A DNA stretch of 6,528 bases from Oscillospiraceae bacterium (GTDB lineage Bacteria > Bacillota > Clostridia > Oscillospirales > Oscillospiraceae). The notes beneath the pieces were generated by a model. That model worked only from the letters and a program-made list of their open reading frames with translations. It was not told the DNA's origin and made no database searches. The stretch is taken from NCBI GenBank assembly GCA_029009035.1, contig JAQXJQ010000077.1, forward strand, positions 1-6,528. The letters run 5' to 3'. Positions 1 through 5,158 of this stretch are shown here, piece after piece (position 1 is the first letter of the stretch; each line of letters opens with the position of its first letter). The position numbers and the translations under genes were made by a program.

Positions 1-130
1 CTTGAGGCGTGTTGTGGGTAGGCTGGGCACCGAAGAGGGTAAGCACGAAGCGCAGCGGAGAAACTGCTTGGGACACTCCGCCCACAGCGCCGACTTGAGG
101 ACGGACCGTATCGTACTGCGCGACGGGATC

Positions 131-160
131 CATAAGGGCCCAGCCCTTATGCGTGTTTTT
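131..160 (+). terminator. Candidate intrinsic terminator of an upstream + strand transcript
   Basis: A perfect 9-bp stem (131-139 with 143-151, arm CATAAGGGC) has a 3-nt loop and is followed after four bases by TTTTT at 156-160. It would end a transcript entering from the left. The U-tract is slightly displaced from the stem and the loop is tight, so strength is uncertain. The upstream gene is outside the window. Confidence 0.45.
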
Positions 161-161
161 G

Positions 162-189
162 GCTTCTTTTTACACGGGCAAAAAGAAGC
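162..189. repeat. Perfect 10-bp inverted repeat GCTTCTTTTT / AAAAAGAAGC
   Basis: Arms at 162-171 and 180-189 are exact reverse complements around an 8-nt loop. A small GC hairpin (190-194 with 199-203) follows directly. The A/T-rich top of the stem, next to the terminator-like hairpin at 131-160, suggests a tandem terminator region or the structural core of an extragenic repeat. No protein binding site is recognised. Confidence 0.5.
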
Positions 190-287
190 TCGCCCGCAGG
201 CGAAACACTCCTTTCGTCGCGGCATACAACAATTTCTTATGCACGGGGGATTTTTGGCACACCCCACAATGATTACCGGATGAACGC

Positions 288-322
288 AAAAACCCGTTGC
301 AGAGCGATAGTTCTGCAACGGG
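288..322 (-). terminator. Terminator-like hairpin oriented for minus-strand transcription
   Basis: An exact 11-bp stem (293-303 with 312-322, arm CCCGTTGCAGA) with an 8-nt loop is flanked on its left by AAAAA at 288-292. Read on the minus strand this is a GC-rich stem followed at once by TTTTT, the classic intrinsic terminator form. On the + strand the stem is followed by CCCGTTATTATT, a poor U-tract, so activity there would be weaker. It could stop antisense transcription coming from the pst region. No minus-strand gene that would need it is visible in the window. Confidence 0.55.
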
Positions 323-347
323 CCCGTTATTATTCCGGCAGTCCGGT

Positions 348-387
348 TTTACACAGATTTGACCGCACTCTGGTTTTGAACTTTACA
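348..387 (+). promoter_or_regulatory. Candidate Pho box (PhoB/PhoP binding half-sites)
   Basis: Two exact TTTACA hexamers lie at 348-353 and 382-387, with TTGACC at 359-364 between them. The spacings (11 and 23 nt) fit a roughly 11-bp repeat in which the third position, near 370, is degenerate. Known for the family: Bacillus PhoP binds TT(A/T/C)ACA-like direct repeats with about 5-bp gaps, generally lying about 20 to 60 nt upstream of the transcription start. With a start inferred near 409, this array spans about -61 to -22. Co-transcription with a PhoB homologue supports the call. The binding consensus in this lineage is not known to me. Confidence 0.45.
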
Positions 388-402
388 ATGGTCGGCTATA
401 AT
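376..402 (+). promoter_or_regulatory. Likely sigma-A promoter of the pst-pho operon
   Basis: A consensus TATAAT lies at 397-402. The best -35 is TTGAAC at 376-381, with a short 15-bp spacer, so the -35 is suboptimal in sequence and spacing. That is typical of promoters needing an activator, and the candidate Pho box overlaps it. The inferred start near 409 gives a leader of about 30 nt before the pstS ATG at 439. Confidence 0.6.
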
Positions 403-409
403 CCAGCCG
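393..409. repeat. Small inverted repeat CGGCT / AGCCG flanking the -10 box
   Basis: CGGCT at 393-397 and AGCCG at 405-409 are perfect 5-bp complements around the -10 region. The repeat could be an operator or a chance palindrome. It is too short to assign a protein. Confidence 0.25.
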
Positions 410-438
410 TAAGCTCAAATAAAAGGAGTATCGATCTT

Positions 439-1248
439 ATGAAAAAAACAATTTCCGTCGTCCTTACCGCCATTCTCACCCTGTCTCTGCTGGCCGGCTG
501 CGGCGGTAAAACCGTCTCCGGCACCGTGGCCACCGACGGCTCCACCTCCATGGAGAAGGTCATCGGCGCGCTGGGCGAGTCCTTTGAGAATGAGAACAGC
601 GGCGTCACCTTTACTTACAACCCCACCGGCTCCGGCAGCGGCATCACCGCCGTCAGCGAGGGCCGCTGCGACATCGGCCTTTCCAGCCGTAACCTGAAGG
701 ACGAGGAAGTGTCCAACGGCCTCAAGGGCACTGTGCTGGCTTATGACGGCATCGCCATCATCGTCCATCCCGAGAACACCGTGAGCGACCTCACGGTGGA
801 GCAGATCGCCGCCATCTACACCGGCGAGATCACCAACTGGAGCGAGGTCGGCGGCGCAGACGGCCAGATCGTCCTCATCGGCCGTGAGGCCGGCAGCGGC
901 ACCCGCGACGGCTTCGAGTCCGTCACCGGCACCAAGGATAAGTGCCAGTACCGCCAGGAGCTGACCTCCACCGGCGACGTCATCACCACCGTGGCCGGCA
1001 ACCCCAACGCCCTCGGCTACGCCTCCCTGGCCTCTGTGAAGGACACCGTGAAGGCCGTGAGCGTGGGCGGCGTCACCCCCTCCGAGTCCACCATCAAGGA
1101 CGGCAGCTACGCTGTGCAGCGTCCCTTCGTGCTGGTGACCAAGGAAGGCGCCCAACTCTCCGATGTGGCCCAGGCCTTCTTTAACTATGCCATGAGCGAG
1201 AGCGCCAAGGAGCTCATCTCCGCCGCCGGCGTTGTTCCCGCGTTCTAA
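439..1248 (+). CDS. pstS: Phosphate-binding lipoprotein PstS of the Pst ABC transporter
   Basis: This 269-residue extracytoplasmic receptor binds inorganic phosphate and delivers it to PstC/PstA. The N-terminus (MKKTIS, hydrophobic stretch to about 18, lipobox LAGC with Cys21) is a type II signal peptide, so the mature protein is lipid-anchored to the outer face of the membrane. Ligand-binding signatures are visible in order: TDGSTSM at 32-38, GSGSG at 64-68, SSR at 82-84, YDGIAIIV at 102-109 and REAGSGTRDGF at 149-159. The size fits the shorter PstS subfamily common in Firmicutes, below the roughly 320-residue mature proteins of enterics. The frame stays open back to 280, but the ATG at 439 is chosen because AAGGAG (423-428) sits 10 nt ahead and the signal peptide starts there. 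It is the first gene of the operon, directly behind the candidate Pho-regulated promoter. Confidence 0.96.
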   Translation: MKKTISVVLTAILTLSLLAGCGGKTVSGTVATDGSTSMEKVIGALGESFENENSGVTFTYNPTGSGSGITAVSEGRCDIGLSSRNLKDEEVSNGLKGTVLAYDGIAIIVHPENTVSDLTVEQIAAIYTGEITNWSEVGGADGQIVLIGREAGSGTRDGFESVTGTKDKCQYRQELTSTGDVITTVAGNPNALGYASLASVKDTVKAVSVGGVTPSESTIKDGSYAVQRPFVLVTKEGAQLSDVAQAFFNYAMSESAKELISAAGVVPAF

Positions 1249-1266
1249 ATCAGCATCCGACTTCAC

Positions 1267-1294
1267 AGGCGGTCTCCCCCACAGGAGGCCGCCT
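1267..1294 (+). other. Intercistronic stem-loop between pstS and pstC
   Basis: An 11-bp stem (1267-1277 AGGCGGTCTCC with 1284-1294, one G-U pair) closes a 6-nt loop in the only sizeable gap of the operon. What follows is ATCCCCCTTT, not a proper U-tract, so full termination is unlikely. Such hairpins commonly protect the 3' end of a processed upstream message. That would raise PstS relative to the membrane parts, which fits a receptor needed in excess. A partial terminator is the alternative. Confidence 0.6.
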
Positions 1295-1316
1295 ATCCCC
1301 CTTTGGAGGTGTATCC

Positions 1317-2231
1317 ATGCAAGGGCAAAATCAAAATCAAAATCAAACAAAAAAGAACCCCCACAAGCACAGCCAGCCGCTGGAACTTATCATCCACGGC
1401 GTCTTTCTGGTGCTGGGCCTGGTGACGGTGGGGTGCGTGCTGCTCATTTCCGTCTATCTGCTCGTCGCCGGCATCCCGGCCATCGGCAAGATTGGACTTG
1501 TGGACTTCCTCTTCGGCACCAAATGGGCCCCCACGGAGAGCGTCCCCGCCTACGGCATCCTCCCCTTTATCCTCACCAGCGTGTACGGCACCGCCGGTGC
1601 CATTCTTCTGGGCGTCCCCATCGGCTTTTTCACCGCCGTGTATCTGGCCAAGCTTGCCCCGACCAAGGTGAAGACCGCCGTTGAGACCGCCGTCAGCCTC
1701 CTGGCCGGTATTCCCTCCGTGGTCTACGGCCTGGTGGGTATGATCGTGCTGGTTCCCGGTATCCGCAAGCTTTTCAATCTGCCCGACGGCGCCAGCCTCT
1801 TTGCCGCCATCATCGTGCTGGCCATTATGATCCTGCCCTCCATCATCAAGGTCTCCCTCACCGCTCTGGAGGCGGTCCCCAAGGAGTATGAGGACGCCTC
1901 GCTGGCCCTGGGTGCCACCCCCATTGAGACCTACTTCAAAGTCTCCGTCCCCGCCGCCAGAAGCGGCATCGCCACCGCCGTGGTGCTGGGTGTGGGCCGG
2001 GCCATCGGCGAGGCCATGGCGGTCATCATGGTGTCCGGCAACGCGGCCAATATGCCCTCCCTGTTCCAGAGCGTGCGCTTCCTTACCACCGCTGTGTCCA
2101 GCGAGATGTCCTACACCGCCGACGGCAGTCTCCACCAGCAGGCACTGTTCTCCATCGCACTGGTGCTCTTCCTTTTTATCATGCTCCTCAACGCCACCCT
2201 GAACTTCTTTTTGAAACGGGAAAGGAAGTGA
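1317..2231 (+). CDS. pstC: Phosphate ABC transporter permease PstC
   Basis: This 304-residue inner-membrane permease pairs with PstA to form the phosphate channel. Hydrophobic segments lie near residues 24-50, 81-111, 122-146, 160-178, 217-240 and 278-299, the six helices expected. The cytoplasmic EAA loop, which docks on the ATPase, is at about 190-217 (EYEDASLALGA, then the VP-A turn). GRAIGE follows at 227-232. A matching GR-x-x-GE motif occurs in PstA, and charged residues in this region are known to matter for transport in E. coli Pst. The signatures GIPSVVYGLVG (131-141) and LPSIIK (173-178) are typical of the family. GGAGGT at 1305-1310 lies 6 nt before the ATG. The first ten residues are oddly Asn/Gln-rich (NQNQNQ), encoded by a CAAAAT tandem repeat. 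The tail does not overlap pstA; the gap is 4 nt. Confidence 0.96.
   Translation: MQGQNQNQNQTKKNPHKHSQPLELIIHGVFLVLGLVTVGCVLLISVYLLVAGIPAIGKIGLVDFLFGTKWAPTESVPAYGILPFILTSVYGTAGAILLGVPIGFFTAVYLAKLAPTKVKTAVETAVSLLAGIPSVVYGLVGMIVLVPGIRKLFNLPDGASLFAAIIVLAIMILPSIIKVSLTALEAVPKEYEDASLALGATPIETYFKVSVPAARSGIATAVVLGVGRAIGEAMAVIMVSGNAANMPSLFQSVRFLTTAVSSEMSYTADGSLHQQALFSIALVLFLFIMLLNATLNFFLKRERK
1326..1348 (+). repeat. CAAAAT hexamer tandem repeat in the start of pstC
   Basis: Three exact CAAAAT units (1326-1343) are followed by a partial CAAAC. They encode alternating Asn-Gln in the disordered N-terminal tail of PstC. Because the unit is six bases, slippage would add or remove Gln-Asn pairs without shifting the frame. 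The A-rich stretch also keeps the start of the message unstructured just after the GC hairpin. Confidence 0.6.
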
Positions 2232-2235
2232 ACCC

Positions 2236-3084
2236 ATGAGCAGAAAACGAACCCTCTACATCGGCGCTATGCGGCTGCTCATGGGCATTTCCGTAGCTCT
2301 GACCTGCGCGCTGGTGCTCTTTCTCATCGTCTATGTGCTCTCCAAGGGCCTGCCCAACATCACCTGGAACCTCATCAGCACCAAGCCCAGCTACCTCACC
2401 GGGAACATCGGCATTCTCCCCGACATCCTCAACACCCTCTATCTGGTGCTCACCACCCTCATCATCGTCCTGCCTCTGGGTGTAGGCGCGGCTATCTACC
2501 TGACGGAGTACGCTTCCAACAAAAGGCTGGTCTCCGTCATCGAATACGCAGCCGAGACCCTCTCCGGCATCCCCTCCATCATCTACGGCCTGGTGGGCAT
2601 GCTCATCTTCTGCCAGTTTTTGGGCCTCAAAACCTCCATTCTGGCCGGCAGTCTCACCCTGGTCATCATGAACCTGCCCACCATGATGCGCACCACCCAG
2701 GAGAGCCTCAAGACCGTCCCCCAGAGCTACCGGGAGGGCGCCTTCGGCCTGGGGGCCGGCAAATGGCGGGTCATCCGCACGGTAGTGCTCCCGGGGTGCG
2801 TGGACGGCGTTATCACCGGATGCATCCTGGCGGTGGGCCGCATCGTGGGTGAATCGGCGGCATTGCTGTTCACCGCGGGCTTTGCCCACGCCCTCAACGG
2901 CCTGATCGACGGCATCAGAAGCCCCGGCGCCTCCCTCACCGTAGCCCTCTATGTGTACGCCAAGGAAAACGGCGAGTTTGAGGTGGCCTTCGCCATCGCC
3001 GCCATCCTGATGATCCTCACCGTGCTCATCAACCTCGCCGCCACCCTGGTAGGCAAGTATTTCAAGAGAAGGAGAAGTCTATGA
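2236..3084 (+). CDS. pstA: Phosphate ABC transporter permease PstA
   Basis: This 282-residue integral membrane protein is the second half of the Pst channel. It starts with a basic tail (MSRKR) and a first helix at about 10-35, and further hydrophobic segments give the six-helix permease fold. GIPSIIYGLVG resembles the matching PstC segment, showing the common origin of the two permeases. The EAA loop begins at Ser164 (SYREGAFGLGA, then LPG) and GRIVGE is at residues 201-206. The C-terminus is basic (KRRRSL), consistent with a cytoplasmic end. AAAGGAAG at 2221-2228, inside the end of pstC, serves as ribosome binding site for the ATG four bases after the pstC stop. The last four bases overlap the pstB start as ATGA, so the permease and ATPase are probably translationally coupled. 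Confidence 0.96.
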   Translation: MSRKRTLYIGAMRLLMGISVALTCALVLFLIVYVLSKGLPNITWNLISTKPSYLTGNIGILPDILNTLYLVLTTLIIVLPLGVGAAIYLTEYASNKRLVSVIEYAAETLSGIPSIIYGLVGMLIFCQFLGLKTSILAGSLTLVIMNLPTMMRTTQESLKTVPQSYREGAFGLGAGKWRVIRTVVLPGCVDGVITGCILAVGRIVGESAALLFTAGFAHALNGLIDGIRSPGASLTVALYVYAKENGEFEVAFAIAAILMILTVLINLAATLVGKYFKRRRSL

Positions 3085-3836
3085 GCAGTATCATCTCCGT
3101 TAAGGACCTGTGTCTGTGGTACGGACCGTCCCAGGCACTGAAGAATATCAACATCGACATTGAGGAACGGAGCATCACCGCCCTCATCGGCCCCTCGGGC
3201 TGCGGTAAATCCACCTTTCTCAAGACCCTCAACCGCATGAACGACCTCATCCCCGGTGTGAAGATCACCGGCGCGGTGGAATATCGCGGCCAGGATATCT
3301 TCGCCAAGGGCGTGGATGTAAACGGTCTGCGCAAGCGCATCGGCATGGTCTTCCAGAAGCCCAACCCCTTCCCCATGAGCATCTATGACAACATTGCCTA
3401 CGGCCCGCGCACCCACGGCGTCACCAACAGGGCCAAGCTGGATGACATCGTGGAGCGCTCTCTCCGGGGCGCCGCCATCTGGGATGAGGTGAAGGACCGG
3501 CTGAAAAAGAGCGCCCTGGGTCTCTCCGGCGGACAGCAGCAGCGGCTTTGCATCGCCAGAGCACTGGCGGTGGAACCCGATGTACTTTTGATGGATGAGC
3601 CCACCTCCGCCCTGGACCCCATCTCCACTTCGAAAATCGAGGATCTGGCCCAGGAACTGAAAAAGGACTACACCATCATCATTGTCACCCACAATATGCA
3701 GCAGGCGGTGCGTATCTCCGACCAGACCGCTTTCTTCCTGCTGGGCGAACTCATCGAATACGGCGACACGGAGAAAATGTTTGAGCAGCCCAGAGACCGG
3801 CGCACCGAGGACTACATCACCGGGAGGTTTGGATAA
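3081..3836 (+). CDS. pstB: Phosphate ABC transporter ATP-binding protein PstB
   Basis: This 251-residue cytoplasmic ATPase works as a dimer under PstC/PstA and drives phosphate import. All nucleotide-binding motifs are intact: Walker A GPSGCGKST (37-45), Q-loop FQKPNPFPMS (91-100, the Pst-specific form), signature LSGGQQQR (148-155), Walker B VLLMDE (168-173, catalytic Glu173), D-loop SALD (176-179) and switch His204 in THNM. The family hallmark LNRMNDL is at 50-56 and the usual Y-GDT segment is near the C-terminus. Length is normal for PstB. AAGGAG (3069-3074) lies just ahead of the ATG, which overlaps the pstA stop by four bases. The TAA stop abuts the ATG of phoU with no gap. PstB also belongs to the signalling complex that passes phosphate status to PhoU. 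Confidence 0.97.
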   Translation: MSSIISVKDLCLWYGPSQALKNINIDIEERSITALIGPSGCGKSTFLKTLNRMNDLIPGVKITGAVEYRGQDIFAKGVDVNGLRKRIGMVFQKPNPFPMSIYDNIAYGPRTHGVTNRAKLDDIVERSLRGAAIWDEVKDRLKKSALGLSGGQQQRLCIARALAVEPDVLLMDEPTSALDPISTSKIEDLAQELKKDYTIIIVTHNMQQAVRISDQTAFFLLGELIEYGDTEKMFEQPRDRRTEDYITGRFG

Positions 3837-4487
3837 ATGCGAAACAAATTTGACGAACAGCTGTCACAGCTCAATCACGACCTCACCCGCATGGGAGCCC
3901 TGTGTGAGAAGGTCATCGACCTGGCGGCCAAGTCCCTCACCGAGGGCAACCGGGCCGTCGCGGAGCAGGTGCTCCCCCTGGACGCGGAGATCGACCAGAT
4001 GGAGCGGGACATTGAGGCTCTCTGTCTGAAGCTCCTCCTCCAGCAGCAGCCGGTGGCCCGAGACCTGCGGCTGATCTCCGCCGCCCTCAAAATGATCACC
4101 GACATGGAGCGCATCGGCGACCAGGCCGCCGATATTGCGGAGATCATTCCCTATCTGGAGGGGCGCACCGGCGCGGAGTGCGACGCCATCCGCCAAATGG
4201 CGGAGGCCACCATCAAAATGGTGGTGGAAAGTGTGGACGCTTTTGTAAAAAGAGATTTAAACCTGGCCCGGCATGTGATACAATATGATGATGTGGTGGA
4301 CGACTGCTTTGACCGGGTCAAAGCCTCTCTCATCAAAATGATCACCGAAGATCACGCCGACGGAGAGTACGCCCTGGATCTGCTGATGATCGCCAAGTAC
4401 TTTGAGCGCATCGGCGACCACGCCACCAACATTGCCGAGTGGGTGGAATTTTCCGTCACGGGAATTCACAAGGGGATGGAACCATGA
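3837..4487 (+). CDS. phoU: Phosphate signalling protein PhoU
   Basis: This 216-residue cytoplasmic helical protein links the Pst transporter to PhoR and restrains the Pho response when phosphate is plentiful. It shows the internal duplication of the family: two similar repeats, each ending in a metal-cluster motif, MERIGDQAADIAE (90-102) and FERIGDHATNIAEW (189-202). The Asp/Glu residues of these motifs coordinate metal in known PhoU structures. The stretch PVARDLR (72-78) in the first repeat is also typical. No signal peptide or membrane segment is seen. The start directly follows the pstB stop, and its ribosome binding site GGGAGGT (3822-3828) lies inside the pstB coding end. Its stop overlaps the regulator start (ATGA). 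Position between transporter and two-component genes matches its intermediary role. Confidence 0.96.
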   Translation: MRNKFDEQLSQLNHDLTRMGALCEKVIDLAAKSLTEGNRAVAEQVLPLDAEIDQMERDIEALCLKLLLQQQPVARDLRLISAALKMITDMERIGDQAADIAEIIPYLEGRTGAECDAIRQMAEATIKMVVESVDAFVKRDLNLARHVIQYDDVVDDCFDRVKASLIKMITEDHADGEYALDLLMIAKYFERIGDHATNIAEWVEFSVTGIHKGMEP

Positions 4488-5158
4488 TCTGGTGCATTGA
4501 AGACGACGCCAACATTCGTGACATTGAAGTGTACACCCTGGCCTCCACCGGGTTCGAGGCCAAGGGCTTTTCCTGCGCCGACGAGCTGTTCGCCGCCCTG
4601 GAGGAGGAGCGGCCGGAGCTGATCCTGCTGGACATCATGCTCCCGGGGCAGGACGGGGTGGAGACCCTCCGGCGGCTGAAGGCAGACCCGGAGACCGAAG
4701 GCATCCCCATCATCATGGCCACCGCCAAGGGCAGCGAGTTTGACAAGATCCGGAGCCTGGATCTGGGCGCCGACGACTACCTGGTCAAGCCCTTCGGCAT
4801 GATGGAGATGGTGAGCCGGGTGAAGGCGGTGCTCCGCCGCTGCCGGAGCGCCCCGGTACAGCATATCCTCCATCTGGACGGCCTGTCCGTCAATCTGGAC
4901 GAGCGCACCGTCACCGTGGACGCGGCGCGGGTCCAGCTCACCTACAAGGAATTTGAGCTCCTGCGCCTGTTCCTGGAAAACCCCGGCATGGTATTCACCC
5001 GCGACCAGCTGTTTTCCCGGGTGTGGGGGATGGACTACATCGCCGAGAGCCGTACGGTGGATATGCACATCCGCACCCTGCGCCAAAAGATCGCCCCCTA
5101 CGGCGAGCGCATCGAGACCGTGCGCAATGTGGGCTACCGCATGGAGGCAGGCAGATGA
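4484..5158 (+). CDS. phoB: OmpR/PhoB-family phosphate response regulator
   Basis: This 224-residue DNA-binding response regulator is the likely output of the phosphate signal. The receiver domain (about 1-118) has acidic pocket Glu6-Asp7-Asp8, phosphoacceptor Asp50 in LLDIMLPG, switch Thr80 in MATAKG, Tyr99 and Lys102 in DDYLVKPF. The C-terminal winged helix (about 128-222) shows LTYKEFELL, the recognition-helix region SRTVDMHIRTLRQKI and the wing ending NVGYRM. A start at 4439 is open, but the ATG at 4484 is preferred. It follows AAGGGG by 8 nt, overlaps the phoU stop as ATGA, and places beta strand 1 right at the N-terminus. Context makes it PhoB, called PhoP in Bacillus. It probably binds the box upstream of pstS, giving positive autoregulation. 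A paralogue with another regulon cannot be excluded from sequence alone. Confidence 0.92.
   Translation: MIWCIEDDANIRDIEVYTLASTGFEAKGFSCADELFAALEEERPELILLDIMLPGQDGVETLRRLKADPETEGIPIIMATAKGSEFDKIRSLDLGADDYLVKPFGMMEMVSRVKAVLRRCRSAPVQHILHLDGLSVNLDERTVTVDAARVQLTYKEFELLRLFLENPGMVFTRDQLFSRVWGMDYIAESRTVDMHIRTLRQKIAPYGERIETVRNVGYRMEAGR

Larger units (their letters stand above)
1..345. other. Upstream region without a convincing gene; hairpin-rich, possibly a dispersed extragenic element
   Basis: No reading frame here looks like a real protein. A + strand frame is open from a TTG at 2 to 283, but it has no Shine-Dalgarno, odd composition and runs through hairpins. On the minus strand all three frames are open between about 130 and 1, including an ATG frame at 133 (starting MDPVAQYD) that leaves the window. 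It lacks a ribosome binding site and its start lies in a perfect hairpin. Seen directly: 9-18 can pair with 81-90 (10 bp, two G-U), 131-139 with 143-151, 162-171 with 180-189, 190-194 with 199-203, and 293-303 with 312-322. This density of structure suggests a noncoding RNA, a stack of terminators, or a repeated extragenic element. I could not match it to 6S, RNase P, SRP or tmRNA consensus elements. Confidence 0.45.

Noticed and set aside
1..133. Minus-strand partial gene starting at an ATG at 133
   Set aside because: No ribosome binding site, the start is buried in a perfect hairpin, and the other two minus frames are equally open, so openness is not evidence of coding.
1..160. 6S, RNase P, SRP or tmRNA gene
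   Set aside because: I looked for hallmark elements of these RNAs and could not identify any; the secondary structure alone is not enough to name one.
2..283. 93-residue + strand frame from a TTG at the left edge
   Set aside because: No Shine-Dalgarno visible, no family resemblance, and it reads through a terminator-like hairpin and other palindromes.
280..438. N-terminal extension of PstS to an ATG at 280
   Set aside because: It would run through the terminator-like hairpin and the promoter. The lipoprotein signal and the Shine-Dalgarno both fix the start at 439.
415..1350. 311-residue open frame on the minus strand across pstS
   Set aside because: It mirrors the G/C-biased codon positions of pstS, is Gly/His/Ala-rich with no family signature, and has no ribosome binding site.
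1293..2237. 314-residue minus-strand open frame opposite pstC
   Set aside because: Antisense shadow of pstC: Gly, His, Asp and Gln-rich, no recognisable domain, no promoter or Shine-Dalgarno.
4439..4483. Upstream GTG start for the response regulator
   Set aside because: It adds 15 residues before beta strand 1 with no family support. The ATG at 4484 has a good ribosome binding site and the operon's usual ATGA overlap.
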